Source of the DNA: Aureispira sp. CCB-E
GTDB taxonomy: Bacteria > Bacteroidota > Bacteroidia > Chitinophagales > Saprospiraceae
DNA: 64,000 nucleotides
Reading direction: 5' to 3'
Assembly: GCF_031326345.1 (NCBI RefSeq)
Contig: NZ_CP133671.1
Span: 434,001-498,000 of the forward strand
Under the pieces are notes generated by a model. The model was not told the origin of the DNA. It searched no databases and saw nothing but the letters and a program-made list of their open reading frames with translations. How positions within the stretch are numbered: the first letter of the stretch is position 1; each line of letters begins with the position of its first letter. The translations under genes and the position numbers were made by a program. Shown here piece by piece: positions 18,955-27,963 of this stretch.

Positions 18955-19059
18955 CTATAATTTAAGAGTTCAGAGTTTTTATGTGTGATTATTAGTGCTG
19001 TATGAATATTGCTGAAAGCTAGGAAATAAGCAAATTATTACTTGGTGATAAAAAAGTAC

Positions 19060-19725
19060 CTATGCATCGGCTTGTGCTGCTAGTAAGTAGTCTTTTATTT
19101 CTTGATAACCTTTATTTTCTGCAATGCTCATGGCTGTTTCTCCTGTGTACATTTTTGTTGTAATAAAAGCACCATTTTCAACGAGTAGTTTTGTCAAGGC
19201 TAAATTTCCTCTGTAAACCGCAGAATGCAGCGCTGTGGCATTTTGCATTTGAGCAATGTTAGGATTTGCACCAGCTTTAAGTAAAATCGTACAGAGTTCG
19301 TAGTTTTCTTTGGCAACAGCCGATTGTAAAGGTGTGACTCTAGAAACGTTCTTGGCAGCAAGATTGACATCGGCACCATATTCAATCAGTAGTTTTGCAA
19401 TTTCTGTTTGATGGAATAGAGCGGCTAAGCATAAAGGAGGATAACCATCTTGAGAAAGAGCATTAATTCCTTTAGATTTATACTGTCGTAGATGCTCTTT
19501 TACCGCATCAATTTTACCACAAACAATCGCTTCGTGAAACGATAAGGTTTTTTTCAAGGCAAGTGCTTGCTCTAGAGCTTTGTCTAACTGATTATACGCA
19601 ATAATCATCAGCCCTGAGCTACCATAATAATCTCTAAAGTTTAAAATTTCAGGATTAGAGTGAATCAATGAAATGACTTTGTCAGTATCCTTGTTTTTGC
19701 TGTGTGATTTAAGTACTTGAATCAT
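19060..19725 (-). CDS. ankyrin-repeat protein
   Basis: The 221-residue protein has no signal peptide. From about residue 85 it contains ankyrin-type repeats: ALSQDGYPPLCLAALFHQTEIAKLLIEYGADVN-like units about 33 residues apart, then LQSAVAKENYELCTILLKAGANPN, LHSAVYRGNLALTKLLVENGA, and a final AMSIAENKGYQEIKDYL. Ankyrin repeats bind partner proteins, so this is probably a cytoplasmic adaptor or inhibitor with an unknown partner. It stands alone, converging on the kinase operon across 160 bases. The ATG at 19725 lies before the basic MIQVLKSHSK and is the only sensible start. Confidence 0.8.
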   Translation of the reverse strand: MIQVLKSHSKNKDTDKVISLIHSNPEILNFRDYYGSSGLMIIAYNQLDKALEQALALKKTLSFHEAIVCGKIDAVKEHLRQYKSKGINALSQDGYPPLCLAALFHQTEIAKLLIEYGADVNLAAKNVSRVTPLQSAVAKENYELCTILLKAGANPNIAQMQNATALHSAVYRGNLALTKLLVENGAFITTKMYTGETAMSIAENKGYQEIKDYLLAAQADA

Positions 19726-20362
19726 ATGCTTTATTTTTGAGGTGAGGACAAATAAGCTGTAAAAAAGTACTTTCTCTAGCAGTTAGTCAAAGACTTTTTT
19801 ACAAATAAAATTATGTTGCGAGACTTGCATTCGATTAATGATCAATGTGTTGTTGGTAAGGGAATATATTGCTTGTATTCGTCTAGATTCTTGGATGCTC
19901 TTTCTATTCAAAAAAAGAAAGTAGTAATTCATGTTAAGGCTTTAGGTCTATTCTTTGAGTAGTGAAAGACATTTCCAACAGATAGTGGCTGAATGATAAC
20001 CAATACGTTTGTGTGAGGTTTAAGGGTATAAGTATAATCTGATTTAAACCAATTATAACTTGATACTTAACTTAATTTACCTTTAAGCTAAAAGATTACC
20101 AAAAGTTACAAAAAAAAATCTACATAAACAACTTATTGTTAGTGAATTGTGTGTAATTTAAACTAAAAAATTAAATATGCCTAATTATAGAATAGCAAGT
20201 TTTATCACAAAAAAAGCGGCAAGACTCGATGAATCCTAGTTTTAGGAAAAAAATGGAAGCAGTTCAACGATTCGTAGACACCACTTAATTTTTATTGGTT
20301 GGTAGTTGTTTGTAAAACAGATCTTTAGATAGCGTAGCAGTAGCGAGCGTAATGTGCCGTAC
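19726..20362. other. gene-free stretch between the ankyrin gene and the mnmG terminator
   Basis: About 640 A+T-rich bases without a credible reading frame. The right end (about 20325-20360) is noticeably richer in G+C, with a GCGTAGCAGTAGCGAGCG string. A similar GCGTAGC string recurs near 62561. I see no tRNA-like fold or promoter pair that I can support. Confidence 0.5.
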
Positions 20363-20406
20363 AAAAAAAAGAGTTGTATGCATCACATAATGATTGCATA
20401 CAACTC
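20363..20406 (-). terminator. reverse-strand terminator of mnmG
   Basis: Arms 20371-20382 and 20395-20406 form a perfect 12-bp stem with a 12-base loop. On the reverse strand it is followed by eight T (20363-20370). It begins 29 bases past the mnmG stop. Confidence 0.88.
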
Positions 20407-20434
20407 ACTATAAATTGAATAAATGATCGTTTTT

Positions 20435-22294
20435 TTAGCGTCCTACATAGACCAATAAAATAGATACATCAGCAGGAGAAACACCACTAATACGACTTGC
20501 TTGACCAATAGTTGCAGGCTGCAACTGATTCAACTTCTCCACGGCTTCGGAAGAAAGCCCTTTGATGGTTGAGTAGTCAATGTCATATAAGCGCACATTT
20601 TCTAAGCGGTTAATTTTTTCAACTTGATCTTTTTCTTTGCGAATGTATCCCTCGTACTTCAAATTAATTTCAGCACAGTCTACAAATTCTTGCTCAAATT
20701 GCTGCATGAATTTTTCTACTTTAGGAATAGCTTTCATAAAGTCTTTGATGCTGAGATTTGGGCGCAAAAGAATTTTATGCATTTTCATTTTTTGACGCAG
20801 AGGAGCAGAGCCTTTTTCTGCCAATACTTGATCAATATCAGATGGATCTATACTCGTATTATGAATAAATTCAGCAATTTTCTCATAAGCAGCCTCTTTT
20901 TCTCTCACACGTTTTAGGCGATCTTTCACATCAATACCTAGTTGATCTGCCAACGGTGTCAATCGAGTATCTGCATTGTCTTGGCGCAAGAGAATGCGAT
21001 GTTCGGCACGAGACGTGAACATACGGTAAGGTTCTTTTGTTCCCTTGTTGATTAAATCATCAATCAAAACACCAATATAAGCCTCTGAACGTTTTAAAAC
21101 AAAAGGTTCTTGGTCGTGTATTTTTAGATGTGCATTGATTCCCGCCATTAGACCTTGAGCAGCCGCTTCTTCGTAACCTGTTGTTCCATTAATTTGCCCT
21201 GCAAAGAATAAGTTTTTCACTAGGCGAGTTTCCAAAGAAACTTTGAGTTGTGTGGGCTGGAAAAAGTCGTATTCAATAGCATAGCCAGGGCGGAACATTT
21301 TGGCATTTTCAAAGCCAGGAATCAATTGCAAAGCTTTGTATTGCACATCTTCAGGCAAAGAGCTAGAAAAGCCATTTACATAAACTTCGCAAGTATCCCA
21401 ACCTTCAGGCTCTACAAATAATTGATGGCGTTCTTTGTCCGCAAAACGTTCAATTTTATCCTCAATAGAAGGGCAGTAACGAGGACCAATACCTTGTATC
21501 CGTCCCGTAAACATAGGAGATTTATCGAATCCTGTTTTTAGGATTTCGTGCACTTGCTTGTTGGTGTAAGTAATGTGGCAAGGACGTTGTTTTTCTAATT
21601 TGGGTGTATCGGTAAATGAAAACTTGCCAACAGGTTCGTCTCCATGCTGTACCTCCATCACATCCCAGTTGATGGTACGTCCATCGACACGTGCAGGAGT
21701 ACCTGTTTTCATGCGATCTGCCTCAAAACCTAACTCTATCAATTGAGCAGTAATACCTGTTGAAGCTCGTTCGCCAGCACGTCCAGCACTTATTTTTCGC
21801 TCGCCAATATGGATAATACCATTTAGAAATGTTCCATTGGTTAGAATAACCGTTTTGGCAGGAATTTCTAAACCTAAAGAAGTGCGCACTCCTTTTACAA
21901 CACCATTTTTGACAACAAGACCAACGACCATTTCTTGCCAAAAAGAAATATTGGGATTGGATTCTAGCATCATACGCCATTTTTCGGCAAAACGCATTCG
22001 GTCACTTTGAGCACGAGGACTCCACATGGCAGGACCTTTGGATAAGTTTAGCATGCGAAATTGGATCATGGTATGATCGGTTACAATTCCCGAATAGCCA
22101 CCTAAAGCATCAATTTCACGTACAATTTGCCCTTTGGCAACACCACCCATAGCAGGATTGCAAGACATTTTGGCAATGGTTTCCATATTCATGGTTGCTA
22201 ACAACACCTTGGAACCCATATTGGCAGCTGCTGTTGCTGCTTCGCAGCCTGCATGTCCTCCACCTACAACAATTACATCATATTCTGGAAACAT
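20435..22294 (-). CDS. mnmG: tRNA uridine-5-carboxymethylaminomethyl(34) synthesis enzyme MnmG (GidA)
   Basis: MnmG works with MnmE and uses FAD, NADH and methylene-tetrahydrofolate to modify the wobble uridine of several tRNAs in the cytoplasm. The sequence has the FAD fold at its start (VIVVGGGHAGCEAATAAANMG), the family signature CNPAMGGVAKGQIVREIDALGG and the late GQINGTTGYEEAAAQGLMAG. The C-terminal helical MnmE/tRNA-binding region ends in SRISGVSPADVSILLVYVG. The frame is open 25 codons further upstream. The ATG at 22294 (MFPEYDVIVVGGG) was chosen because it gives the usual 619-residue length and because a full promoter lies within the longer version. It is a single-gene transcript with a terminator. 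Confidence 0.97.
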   Translation of the reverse strand: MFPEYDVIVVGGGHAGCEAATAAANMGSKVLLATMNMETIAKMSCNPAMGGVAKGQIVREIDALGGYSGIVTDHTMIQFRMLNLSKGPAMWSPRAQSDRMRFAEKWRMMLESNPNISFWQEMVVGLVVKNGVVKGVRTSLGLEIPAKTVILTNGTFLNGIIHIGERKISAGRAGERASTGITAQLIELGFEADRMKTGTPARVDGRTINWDVMEVQHGDEPVGKFSFTDTPKLEKQRPCHITYTNKQVHEILKTGFDKSPMFTGRIQGIGPRYCPSIEDKIERFADKERHQLFVEPEGWDTCEVYVNGFSSSLPEDVQYKALQLIPGFENAKMFRPGYAIEYDFFQPTQLKVSLETRLVKNLFFAGQINGTTGYEEAAAQGLMAGINAHLKIHDQEPFVLKRSEAYIGVLIDDLINKGTKEPYRMFTSRAEHRILLRQDNADTRLTPLADQLGIDVKDRLKRVREKEAAYEKIAEFIHNTSIDPSDIDQVLAEKGSAPLRQKMKMHKILLRPNLSIKDFMKAIPKVEKFMQQFEQEFVDCAEINLKYEGYIRKEKDQVEKINRLENVRLYDIDYSTIKGLSSEAVEKLNQLQPATIGQASRISGVSPADVSILLVYVGR

Positions 22295-22355
22295 AGTATT
22301 TTTAAAATTGTTGGTTTGAGGTTTTGGAAAGCCCCCAAACAGATTAATAGTGACG

Positions 22356-22386
22356 CAAAGATACAACATTCTACTACTCTATGCAA
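22356..22386 (-). promoter_or_regulatory. promoter of mnmG (TTG-N20-TATCTTTG)
   Basis: On the reverse strand TTG (22386-22384) is followed after 20 bases by TATCTTTG (22363-22356). This is a full match to the Bacteroidota pattern TTG-N17-23-TAnnTTTG. The box lies about 60 bases before the ATG at 22294 and inside the upstream extension of the reading frame, so it supports the shorter mnmG. Confidence 0.7.
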
Positions 22387-22588
22387 TTTTTTTAATTATA
22401 GGAGTGTATGGCTATATCTTATAGAGCATCAATTATATCTGAATCAGAGAAAATGACAATCCAATGATTTTAGAGTGGTTTGAAAGCTATTATTTTCGAT
22501 TGGGAATAGGAATGTTATTTGAGGTAGAGGATGTACTTCTCGTAACTTTTGCTGTTATCAATCGTTATTATTATTAAAAAAAATAAAG

Positions 22589-24700
22589 ATGCAACTATCC
22601 CAAATAAAGTTTACCTTACTCTTACTGATTTGTTTTGTATCCAATAGCCAAGCACAAGAAAACCTACCGTTGTGGTTTGAAGAATTGGATTTTGAGAAGA
22701 ATGTCAATCGTTGGTATAAAGTTCAAGAATATGGTGAAAAAACCTACTATAATGCTTTGTATGTAAATGCCCAAAAAGATTTTCGTCTCGTTGCAGAGTT
22801 CGATTCTAAAAATCGAATGATGGATTCCAAATGGGGGCTGTCTTGGGGGCGAAAAGATGCCTATAAATATTATCACTTTGAAATCAACAATCGAAAAGAA
22901 TTTAGAATAGGGTATCAGCTACACGGAAAATTCAATGTTATAGAGCCTTGGGTTCGAAAAAGTAAGCTTATTGCAACTGATTATAATACCCTTGAAGTTC
23001 GAAAGCAAGGGGGAAATTTGCTCTTTTTTATCAATAATAAAGTTGTGTATAAGATGCCTTATCGACCTTTTGAGCAAACGGGGGTTGCCTTAAAAAGTAC
23101 GTCAAGAGAAATTATTTTTAAGCGTTTGGCTATTTACCAAGATATGGGCGAGATCAATTTGGTAAAAGGAGGGGATGCTGTAGAGGGAACTCAACCACAG
23201 AACTTGGGGCGAGAGGTGAATAGTGAGTATGTTGATAAATCGCCAACGATAAGCCCAGATGGTAAAACTTTGTATTTTGTTCGAGAAGATGCTAAAGATG
23301 GTTTTGGAGCGCAAGATATTTACTTTAGCACTCGTTCAGAAGATGGAGTATGGTCAAAAGCAGTGAACATTGGTCGTCCATTGAACAATCAGGGCAATAA
23401 TTTTGTCAATGCTGTAATGCCAGATAACAACACCTTAATGACCATCAATAGTTATGGACGAACAAGTATGGATGAAGTGTTGGCGTTTACATATAGAACA
23501 AAAGACGGTTGGTCAATTCCTAAGCGAAAAGCCATTCAGAGACTACAGCATGTTGGTAGATGGGTTTCTTTTGATTTGGCAGCGGATGGCAAAACCATTG
23601 TCTTTTCGATGAAACGACCAGATACCTATGGAGGAAGGGATTTGTATGTTTCGTTTTTGCTACCTGATGGTAACTTTTCTACACCCAAAAATTTAGGACC
23701 AACACTGAACACTCCTGGAAATGAACACTGTCCTTTTTTAGCAGCGGATGGTAAAACCTTGTATTTTGATACCGATGGACATCCTGGTTATGGAGGGCGC
23801 GATATTTTTATGGCCAAGCGACTGGACGATTCATGGACTAATTGGGAGGTGCCTCAAAATTTAGGTCTAACCATCAATACTAAAGGAGCGGATGAAGGGC
23901 TTGTTATTCCTGCTTCGGGAGAGTATGCCTATTTTGTTTCAGACAAAAAATCTTATGGAGGGTATGATATTTATAGTTTAAAAATGCCAGAAGCTTTACG
24001 ACCTGAGCCAACGGCACTAATAACGGGATATGTGATCAACTGCTTTGATCAAAAGGGTATTCCTACTAGCATAAAAGTTTTTAAAGAAGGTGTTTTGGTA
24101 GAAGATGCTTATGCTCGAACCAACCCCATTAATGGCGAATTTAAATTGGCTTTAGTTGGCGGTTTTAATTATAAAATAGTGGCTACATATAATGCTGAGC
24201 TAGAAGAGAGCAATCAAGATACCATACAAATTGATTTAACTAACTTAGAAAAATACGAGGAAAGAGAACTAGATCCTATTTGCTTTCGACCTAAGAAAAA
24301 GCCTGGAGAACCTGTAAAAGTGCCCATTAGGGCACAGCATATTCCTACGTTTAAAAGTGTTTATTTTGATCATGACAAGTCTATCTTGACCAATATAGCC
24401 AAAGCTGAGTTAGATAAAATGGCAGATACACTCCAATTTTATCCAACTATAGCGGTAGAAGTATTGGGGCATACAGATAGCAATGGTTCCAATCGTTACA
24501 ACTGGACTTTGGCAATACGCCGTGCGTCAACTGTCATGAAGTATTTAGAGAAAAAAGGAATTGCTTCTGATCGTTTTGCTTTTAAAGGGTTTGGAGAAAC
24601 ACAACCTGTTGAATCCAATGCTACCAATAATGGTCGTGCCTCCAATCGTCGAGTGGAGTTTAGAGTTATCAAAGAGTTTTCTGAAATGTCCAATCGTTGA
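22589..24700 (+). CDS. OmpA-family protein with PD40 propeller and carboxypeptidase-regulatory-like domain (PorE-like)
   Basis: The 703-residue protein has a signal peptide (to about residue 22, SQAQ). Residues about 25-190 look like a concanavalin/LamG-type sandwich (DUF1080-like). Residues about 215-475 hold PD40/TolB propeller repeats (SPDGKTLYFV, AADGKTIVFSM, AADGKTLYFDTDGHPGYGG, ASGEYAYFVSDKKSYGG). Residues about 485-565 look like a carboxypeptidase-regulatory fold. Residues about 590-700 are an OmpA peptidoglycan-binding domain (VYFDHDKSILTN, VEVLGHTDSNGSNRYN, RASNRRVEFRV). PorE of the type IX secretion system combines TPR, PD40, regulatory and OmpA domains. This protein has the last three but a LamG-like N-terminus in place of TPRs. 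A role in anchoring an envelope complex to peptidoglycan is likely; a specific T9SS role is an inference. Confidence 0.85.
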   Translation: MQLSQIKFTLLLLICFVSNSQAQENLPLWFEELDFEKNVNRWYKVQEYGEKTYYNALYVNAQKDFRLVAEFDSKNRMMDSKWGLSWGRKDAYKYYHFEINNRKEFRIGYQLHGKFNVIEPWVRKSKLIATDYNTLEVRKQGGNLLFFINNKVVYKMPYRPFEQTGVALKSTSREIIFKRLAIYQDMGEINLVKGGDAVEGTQPQNLGREVNSEYVDKSPTISPDGKTLYFVREDAKDGFGAQDIYFSTRSEDGVWSKAVNIGRPLNNQGNNFVNAVMPDNNTLMTINSYGRTSMDEVLAFTYRTKDGWSIPKRKAIQRLQHVGRWVSFDLAADGKTIVFSMKRPDTYGGRDLYVSFLLPDGNFSTPKNLGPTLNTPGNEHCPFLAADGKTLYFDTDGHPGYGGRDIFMAKRLDDSWTNWEVPQNLGLTINTKGADEGLVIPASGEYAYFVSDKKSYGGYDIYSLKMPEALRPEPTALITGYVINCFDQKGIPTSIKVFKEGVLVEDAYARTNPINGEFKLALVGGFNYKIVATYNAELEESNQDTIQIDLTNLEKYEERELDPICFRPKKKPGEPVKVPIRAQHIPTFKSVYFDHDKSILTNIAKAELDKMADTLQFYPTIAVEVLGHTDSNGSNRYNWTLAIRRASTVMKYLEKKGIASDRFAFKGFGETQPVESNATNNGRASNRRVEFRVIKEFSEMSNR

Positions 24701-24754
24701 GGTACTGTCCAATCTGCTCTGTTAGGAACAAAAGCATCGTTTTATGTTGAGTTG

Positions 24755-25363
24755 TTAGTGTTTTTGCGCAACAAGGAATAATTCGGGCAAATTAGATAAT
24801 TCTCTTTGTTCTTTGATAAAAAAGCCTGATTGTTGGATGGATTGTTGTAATTCTATTTTAGTATAAAAGTTCGTAGTTGGCATGATTCCTAATTTTAGGA
24901 GTACTGTCATAAAGATTCGAGGAAGACTTCTTTTTTCGCCTAAACAGGCTGTGGAGGATATGAATATGCCATTGGTTTTTAATAAGGTATATATTTTTTT
25001 TAGTGTTTTTTTTGTATCTGTAACATAATGTAATACATTAAATGCTAATATTATATCAAAAGAATTGTTTTTAAATCTTTGGTCGAAAAGATCTGTATAT
25101 AAGAAACTTATCTTTTGGGGGATATTATTAGATTTATCTTGAGCTATTTTTATCATCTTCTCTGAAGTGTCAATCGCTACTATATCTTGTGCGGCTTTTG
25201 CCAATTCAATACTTATCAGACCAGAACCGCACCCAAAATCTAGAACTGTGTCTGATTTATTGAGGTATGAAGTGGTACGATGAATTATTTGCAAGCCTAT
25301 TTTTCCTATTTTGTCACTAGAATGGCTAGAGACTCTATTCCAGAAATTTTCAGATGAATACAT
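24755..25363 (-). CDS. class I SAM-dependent methyltransferase (Methyltransf_11 type)
   Basis: The 202-residue protein has motif I VLDFGCGSGLISIELA near residue 40, the acidic motif II DIVAIDTSEKMIKIA, and a downstream DIILAFNVLHYV. All are typical of small-molecule class I methyltransferases. The substrate is unknown. The frame continues 43 codons upstream, but that part is Cys-rich and unlike the family. A TACATTTG promoter box lies in it, so the ATG at 25363 (MYSSENFWNRV) was chosen. It converges on the OmpA/PD40 gene 54 bases away, and no terminator is evident between them. Confidence 0.82.
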   Translation of the reverse strand: MYSSENFWNRVSSHSSDKIGKIGLQIIHRTTSYLNKSDTVLDFGCGSGLISIELAKAAQDIVAIDTSEKMIKIAQDKSNNIPQKISFLYTDLFDQRFKNNSFDIILAFNVLHYVTDTKKTLKKIYTLLKTNGIFISSTACLGEKRSLPRIFMTVLLKLGIMPTTNFYTKIELQQSIQQSGFFIKEQRELSNLPELFLVAQKH

Positions 25364-25410
25364 TTTAACATTTTTAGGTAAATAAATAAGAATGGAAAAA
25401 TACCTATTTA

Positions 25411-25418
25411 CAAATGTA
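25411..25418 (-). promoter_or_regulatory. candidate -7 box for the methyltransferase gene
   Basis: The reverse strand reads TACATTTG, matching TAnnTTTG, 48 bases before the ATG at 25363. No clear TTG lies at the expected distance. It argues against the longer reading frame that begins at 25492. Confidence 0.45.
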
Positions 25419-25496
25419 AAGTTGACTCTAATGCAGTAGAAAGTACTTGCAGAGCAAGATTTCTTATCTAAAGTCAATAAATTTTGAGGCAAACAT

Positions 25497-25536
25497 AAAA
25501 ATAACCAATAATTCTATCAGTAGAATTATTGGTTAT
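25497..25536 (-). terminator. terminator of the rhomboid gene
   Basis: Arms 25501-25516 and 25521-25536 form a perfect 16-bp stem with a 4-base loop. On the reverse strand a T run (25497-25500) extends the stem end. It lies 32 bases past the rhomboid stop and before the methyltransferase start. Confidence 0.85.
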
Positions 25537-25567
25537 CATTTGTTAAGGTGTTATTTGGTTTTTTTAT

Positions 25568-26209
25568 CTATATGTCTACGTCCTTGTTGGGTAAATTTGT
25601 TGTTGTTGAAGGAGGGGTAGGATCTTTTTGTGTTTCTGTAAAAAACATTCCAAAAATACCACCCATGATACCCCCCATAATATGAGCATATTCAGAAACC
25701 ATGTTTTCTTGCATACTATGAATGACCTCTTGCCCAATAAAAAATAAAGCGACTAGTATAAATGTTAGTGGAATACTCCCTTTTCTTACGTCTGCAAAGG
25801 ATACTAATACAATAAACATAAATACAATTCCACTTGCCCCTAACAAACCTGTACTAAACAACAAGATTTGCAAAAAACCAGTTACTAGAGCCGTTAAAAT
25901 CATCATTAAGAGAATTTTTCGACTACCATATTTTTCCTCCATAATTGGGGCAATTAATAAGAAAATCGACATATTTCCCATGATGTGGGCTTGATTAGCA
26001 TGTCCCATTGTATAGGTTAGCAGTCGGACATAGTTGAGTGGATTTGCCCAATCAAAATTTCCAGGTAACATAAAAAAGGCAGAAGTGATTCGCCCTACTT
26101 CATTAGGACCTGTACCCACCGATGCAATTAAATCAATTAGATAAACACCGATGCAGATGAGAGAGAAGGTGAGTACGACAGGAGAGTTATATCTTATTTT
26201 TAAAGCCAT
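25568..26209 (-). CDS. rhomboid-family intramembrane serine protease
   Basis: The 213-residue membrane protein has about six helices and the rhomboid active-site set: the oxyanion region GHANQAHIMGNM (69-80), the serine motif GASG with Ser126, and His176 in EYAHIMGGIMGGIFG. These residues form the Ser-His dyad that cuts membrane-spanning substrates within the inner membrane. The loop after helix 1 is short and lacks the usual WR motif. Its substrate is unknown. The C-terminal tail is polar and cytoplasmic in style. It stands alone between a terminator and the AI-2E permease gene. Confidence 0.88.
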   Translation of the reverse strand: MALKIRYNSPVVLTFSLICIGVYLIDLIASVGTGPNEVGRITSAFFMLPGNFDWANPLNYVRLLTYTMGHANQAHIMGNMSIFLLIAPIMEEKYGSRKILLMMILTALVTGFLQILLFSTGLLGASGIVFMFIVLVSFADVRKGSIPLTFILVALFFIGQEVIHSMQENMVSEYAHIMGGIMGGIFGMFFTETQKDPTPPSTTTNLPNKDVDI

Positions 26210-26396
26210 ATTTTGATTGTATTATAAGTTCTTACAGTTCGGTTTTGGAGTGATTGTTTACAAGTTCTTGCACTAAGAACTATTTTTGTTTTTTATGATA
26301 TGGTATCATCTTTAACCCAATTATGGTTAAAACAATTCACAATAAAAGATAGTTTAGCATATTTTAACGAATTAGCTAAGTAGTGTTGATTTATGC

Positions 26397-27794
26397 TTAA
26401 TCCTCTACTTCGATATCTACATTTTCCCCAACATCTATATTTTCTTTTGAGGCGGATAAGCTTTGAGTTAATTTTTGTACCAATTGAAATTCTTTTAAGA
26501 AAACAGATGCAATCACTCTAATGATAGTATAAGCTGGAATGGCAACAACCATACCTGTTATACCTCCTAATTTAGCTCCAACGACCACCACAATAAAAAT
26601 CTCCAAAGGATGAGCGGACACGCTATTAGAAAAAATATAGGGTTGCAATACAAAACCATCTAAAATTTGCATCGAAGCAAATACCCCCATTACTTTTAAA
26701 ATCATAGGCAAAGTAACCATATAGAAGGACATATCTAGGTTGGAACTAATGATTACGAGCATTCCAAATAAAGTTCCTATGATAGGACCTAAGTAGGGAA
26801 TAACATTAACAATAGCGGCAAAAAAGGCAATTAAGAACGCATTGGGAATGTTGAAGAAAGAGAGCAATACAGTAACGTAAAGTGTAATAAGTGTTATTTG
26901 TAACAAAATGCCACTAAAATAGCGTGTCAACAAGCGCTTTATTTGCGAAAGTGCTGTATCTGCTTCATCTTTTTGCTGATTGGGAACAATGGCTTTTAAG
27001 ACACGTCCAAATAATTGTTCGTCCTTCAAGAAGAAAAAGGCAATGAATGTGACAGAGGTCATCAATACCATAAAATTGCCAAAGAAAGAGAACATGTATA
27101 GCAAGGTTCTAGTAATAATTTGAGAGGGGCTAACATACTCAAACATTTTTTTTCTTAACTGTTCAGAAGGGGTGTCAGAAGGTGTAATAACCACTGTTGT
27201 GTCTACAGGAACCATTGGCTCAACATTTAGAGCTATCTTTAAGTGAACGTGTGTTTGGGGGATTGTATCACCATTGGCTAGAATTAGAGAGTCAATGTGT
27301 ACGTTGGTATAAGTTTTTATATTGGAAGGGGAGGCAGGCGCTGTTGTGGTTGGAACAGAGTCCACGGGGACTTCTATTAAGTTGGTAGAATCGGCATAAG
27401 TCGATAATTCCCCTCCAGAGAGACCTTTGACAATCAACCAATCATTGAAATGAGCAATAGGTTCTTCTAAACTTGTGACGATGGCTGTGTAATCTACTTC
27501 TGCTAAGTTTTGTCCTTGTTTGACGATTACAGGAACAAAGATATAGAAGAGCAGTCCAAAAATGCCATAAAAAAGGAATAGGACAACTAAGGCACGAATA
27601 CTATTCGGGATTTCCCATCCCCTGTACCGAATACGCCCCATTAACTTCATCAAGGGAGAGCCTAGTAAGGAGATAACCCAGGCCAATACTACCCAAGTAA
27701 AAATATCACTAAAGTAATAAATGATTAAGCAAGCAATCGTTATAGAAAGCAATGCGCCAATATAGCGGGAATATTTTCGAATGATTGGTTGCAT
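26397..27794 (-). CDS. AI-2E family transporter (PerM/TqsA-like membrane protein)
   Basis: The 465-residue protein has two N-terminal membrane helices, a large soluble loop, then further helices with the family's conserved FFAAIVNVIPYLGPIIGTL stretch (about residues 320-340) and PLEIFIVVVVGAKLGG (about residues 390-405). The family has been linked to autoinducer-2 or small-molecule and Na+/H+ transport; substrate is uncertain. The loop at about residues 105-215 is longer than in typical members. It is rich in Thr, Ser, Pro and Val (PVDSVPTTTAPASPS and PMVPVDTTVVITPSDTP) and is probably periplasmic. An acidic tail (VGENVDIEVED) ends the protein. It is transcribed in the same direction as the GSCFA gene 170 bases upstream. 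Confidence 0.85.
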   Translation of the reverse strand: MQPIIRKYSRYIGALLSITIACLIIYYFSDIFTWVVLAWVISLLGSPLMKLMGRIRYRGWEIPNSIRALVVLFLFYGIFGLLFYIFVPVIVKQGQNLAEVDYTAIVTSLEEPIAHFNDWLIVKGLSGGELSTYADSTNLIEVPVDSVPTTTAPASPSNIKTYTNVHIDSLILANGDTIPQTHVHLKIALNVEPMVPVDTTVVITPSDTPSEQLRKKMFEYVSPSQIITRTLLYMFSFFGNFMVLMTSVTFIAFFFLKDEQLFGRVLKAIVPNQQKDEADTALSQIKRLLTRYFSGILLQITLITLYVTVLLSFFNIPNAFLIAFFAAIVNVIPYLGPIIGTLFGMLVIISSNLDMSFYMVTLPMILKVMGVFASMQILDGFVLQPYIFSNSVSAHPLEIFIVVVVGAKLGGITGMVVAIPAYTIIRVIASVFLKEFQLVQKLTQSLSASKENIDVGENVDIEVED

Positions 27795-27963
27795 ATGGTA
27801 TTAACGATACAAGATGATGAATAATGAAATGAGTTTGCAGATCAAGTAGAATGCTTAATTCTCTTCTTAAAAGTAATACTTTGTTTGATGAATCACAACT
27901 ATGTTGTCGTTAAGTAACATGCTGAACTAAAGAATTCTACAAATGCTTTTGGGAGCGGTTACT

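Noticed and set aside
22253-22456. Forward frame across the mnmG start
   Set aside because: It runs through the mnmG promoter and start codon and has no independent signals.
24755-25492. Longer version of the methyltransferase gene starting at 25492
   Set aside because: The extra 43 residues do not resemble the family, and a promoter box lies inside the extension.
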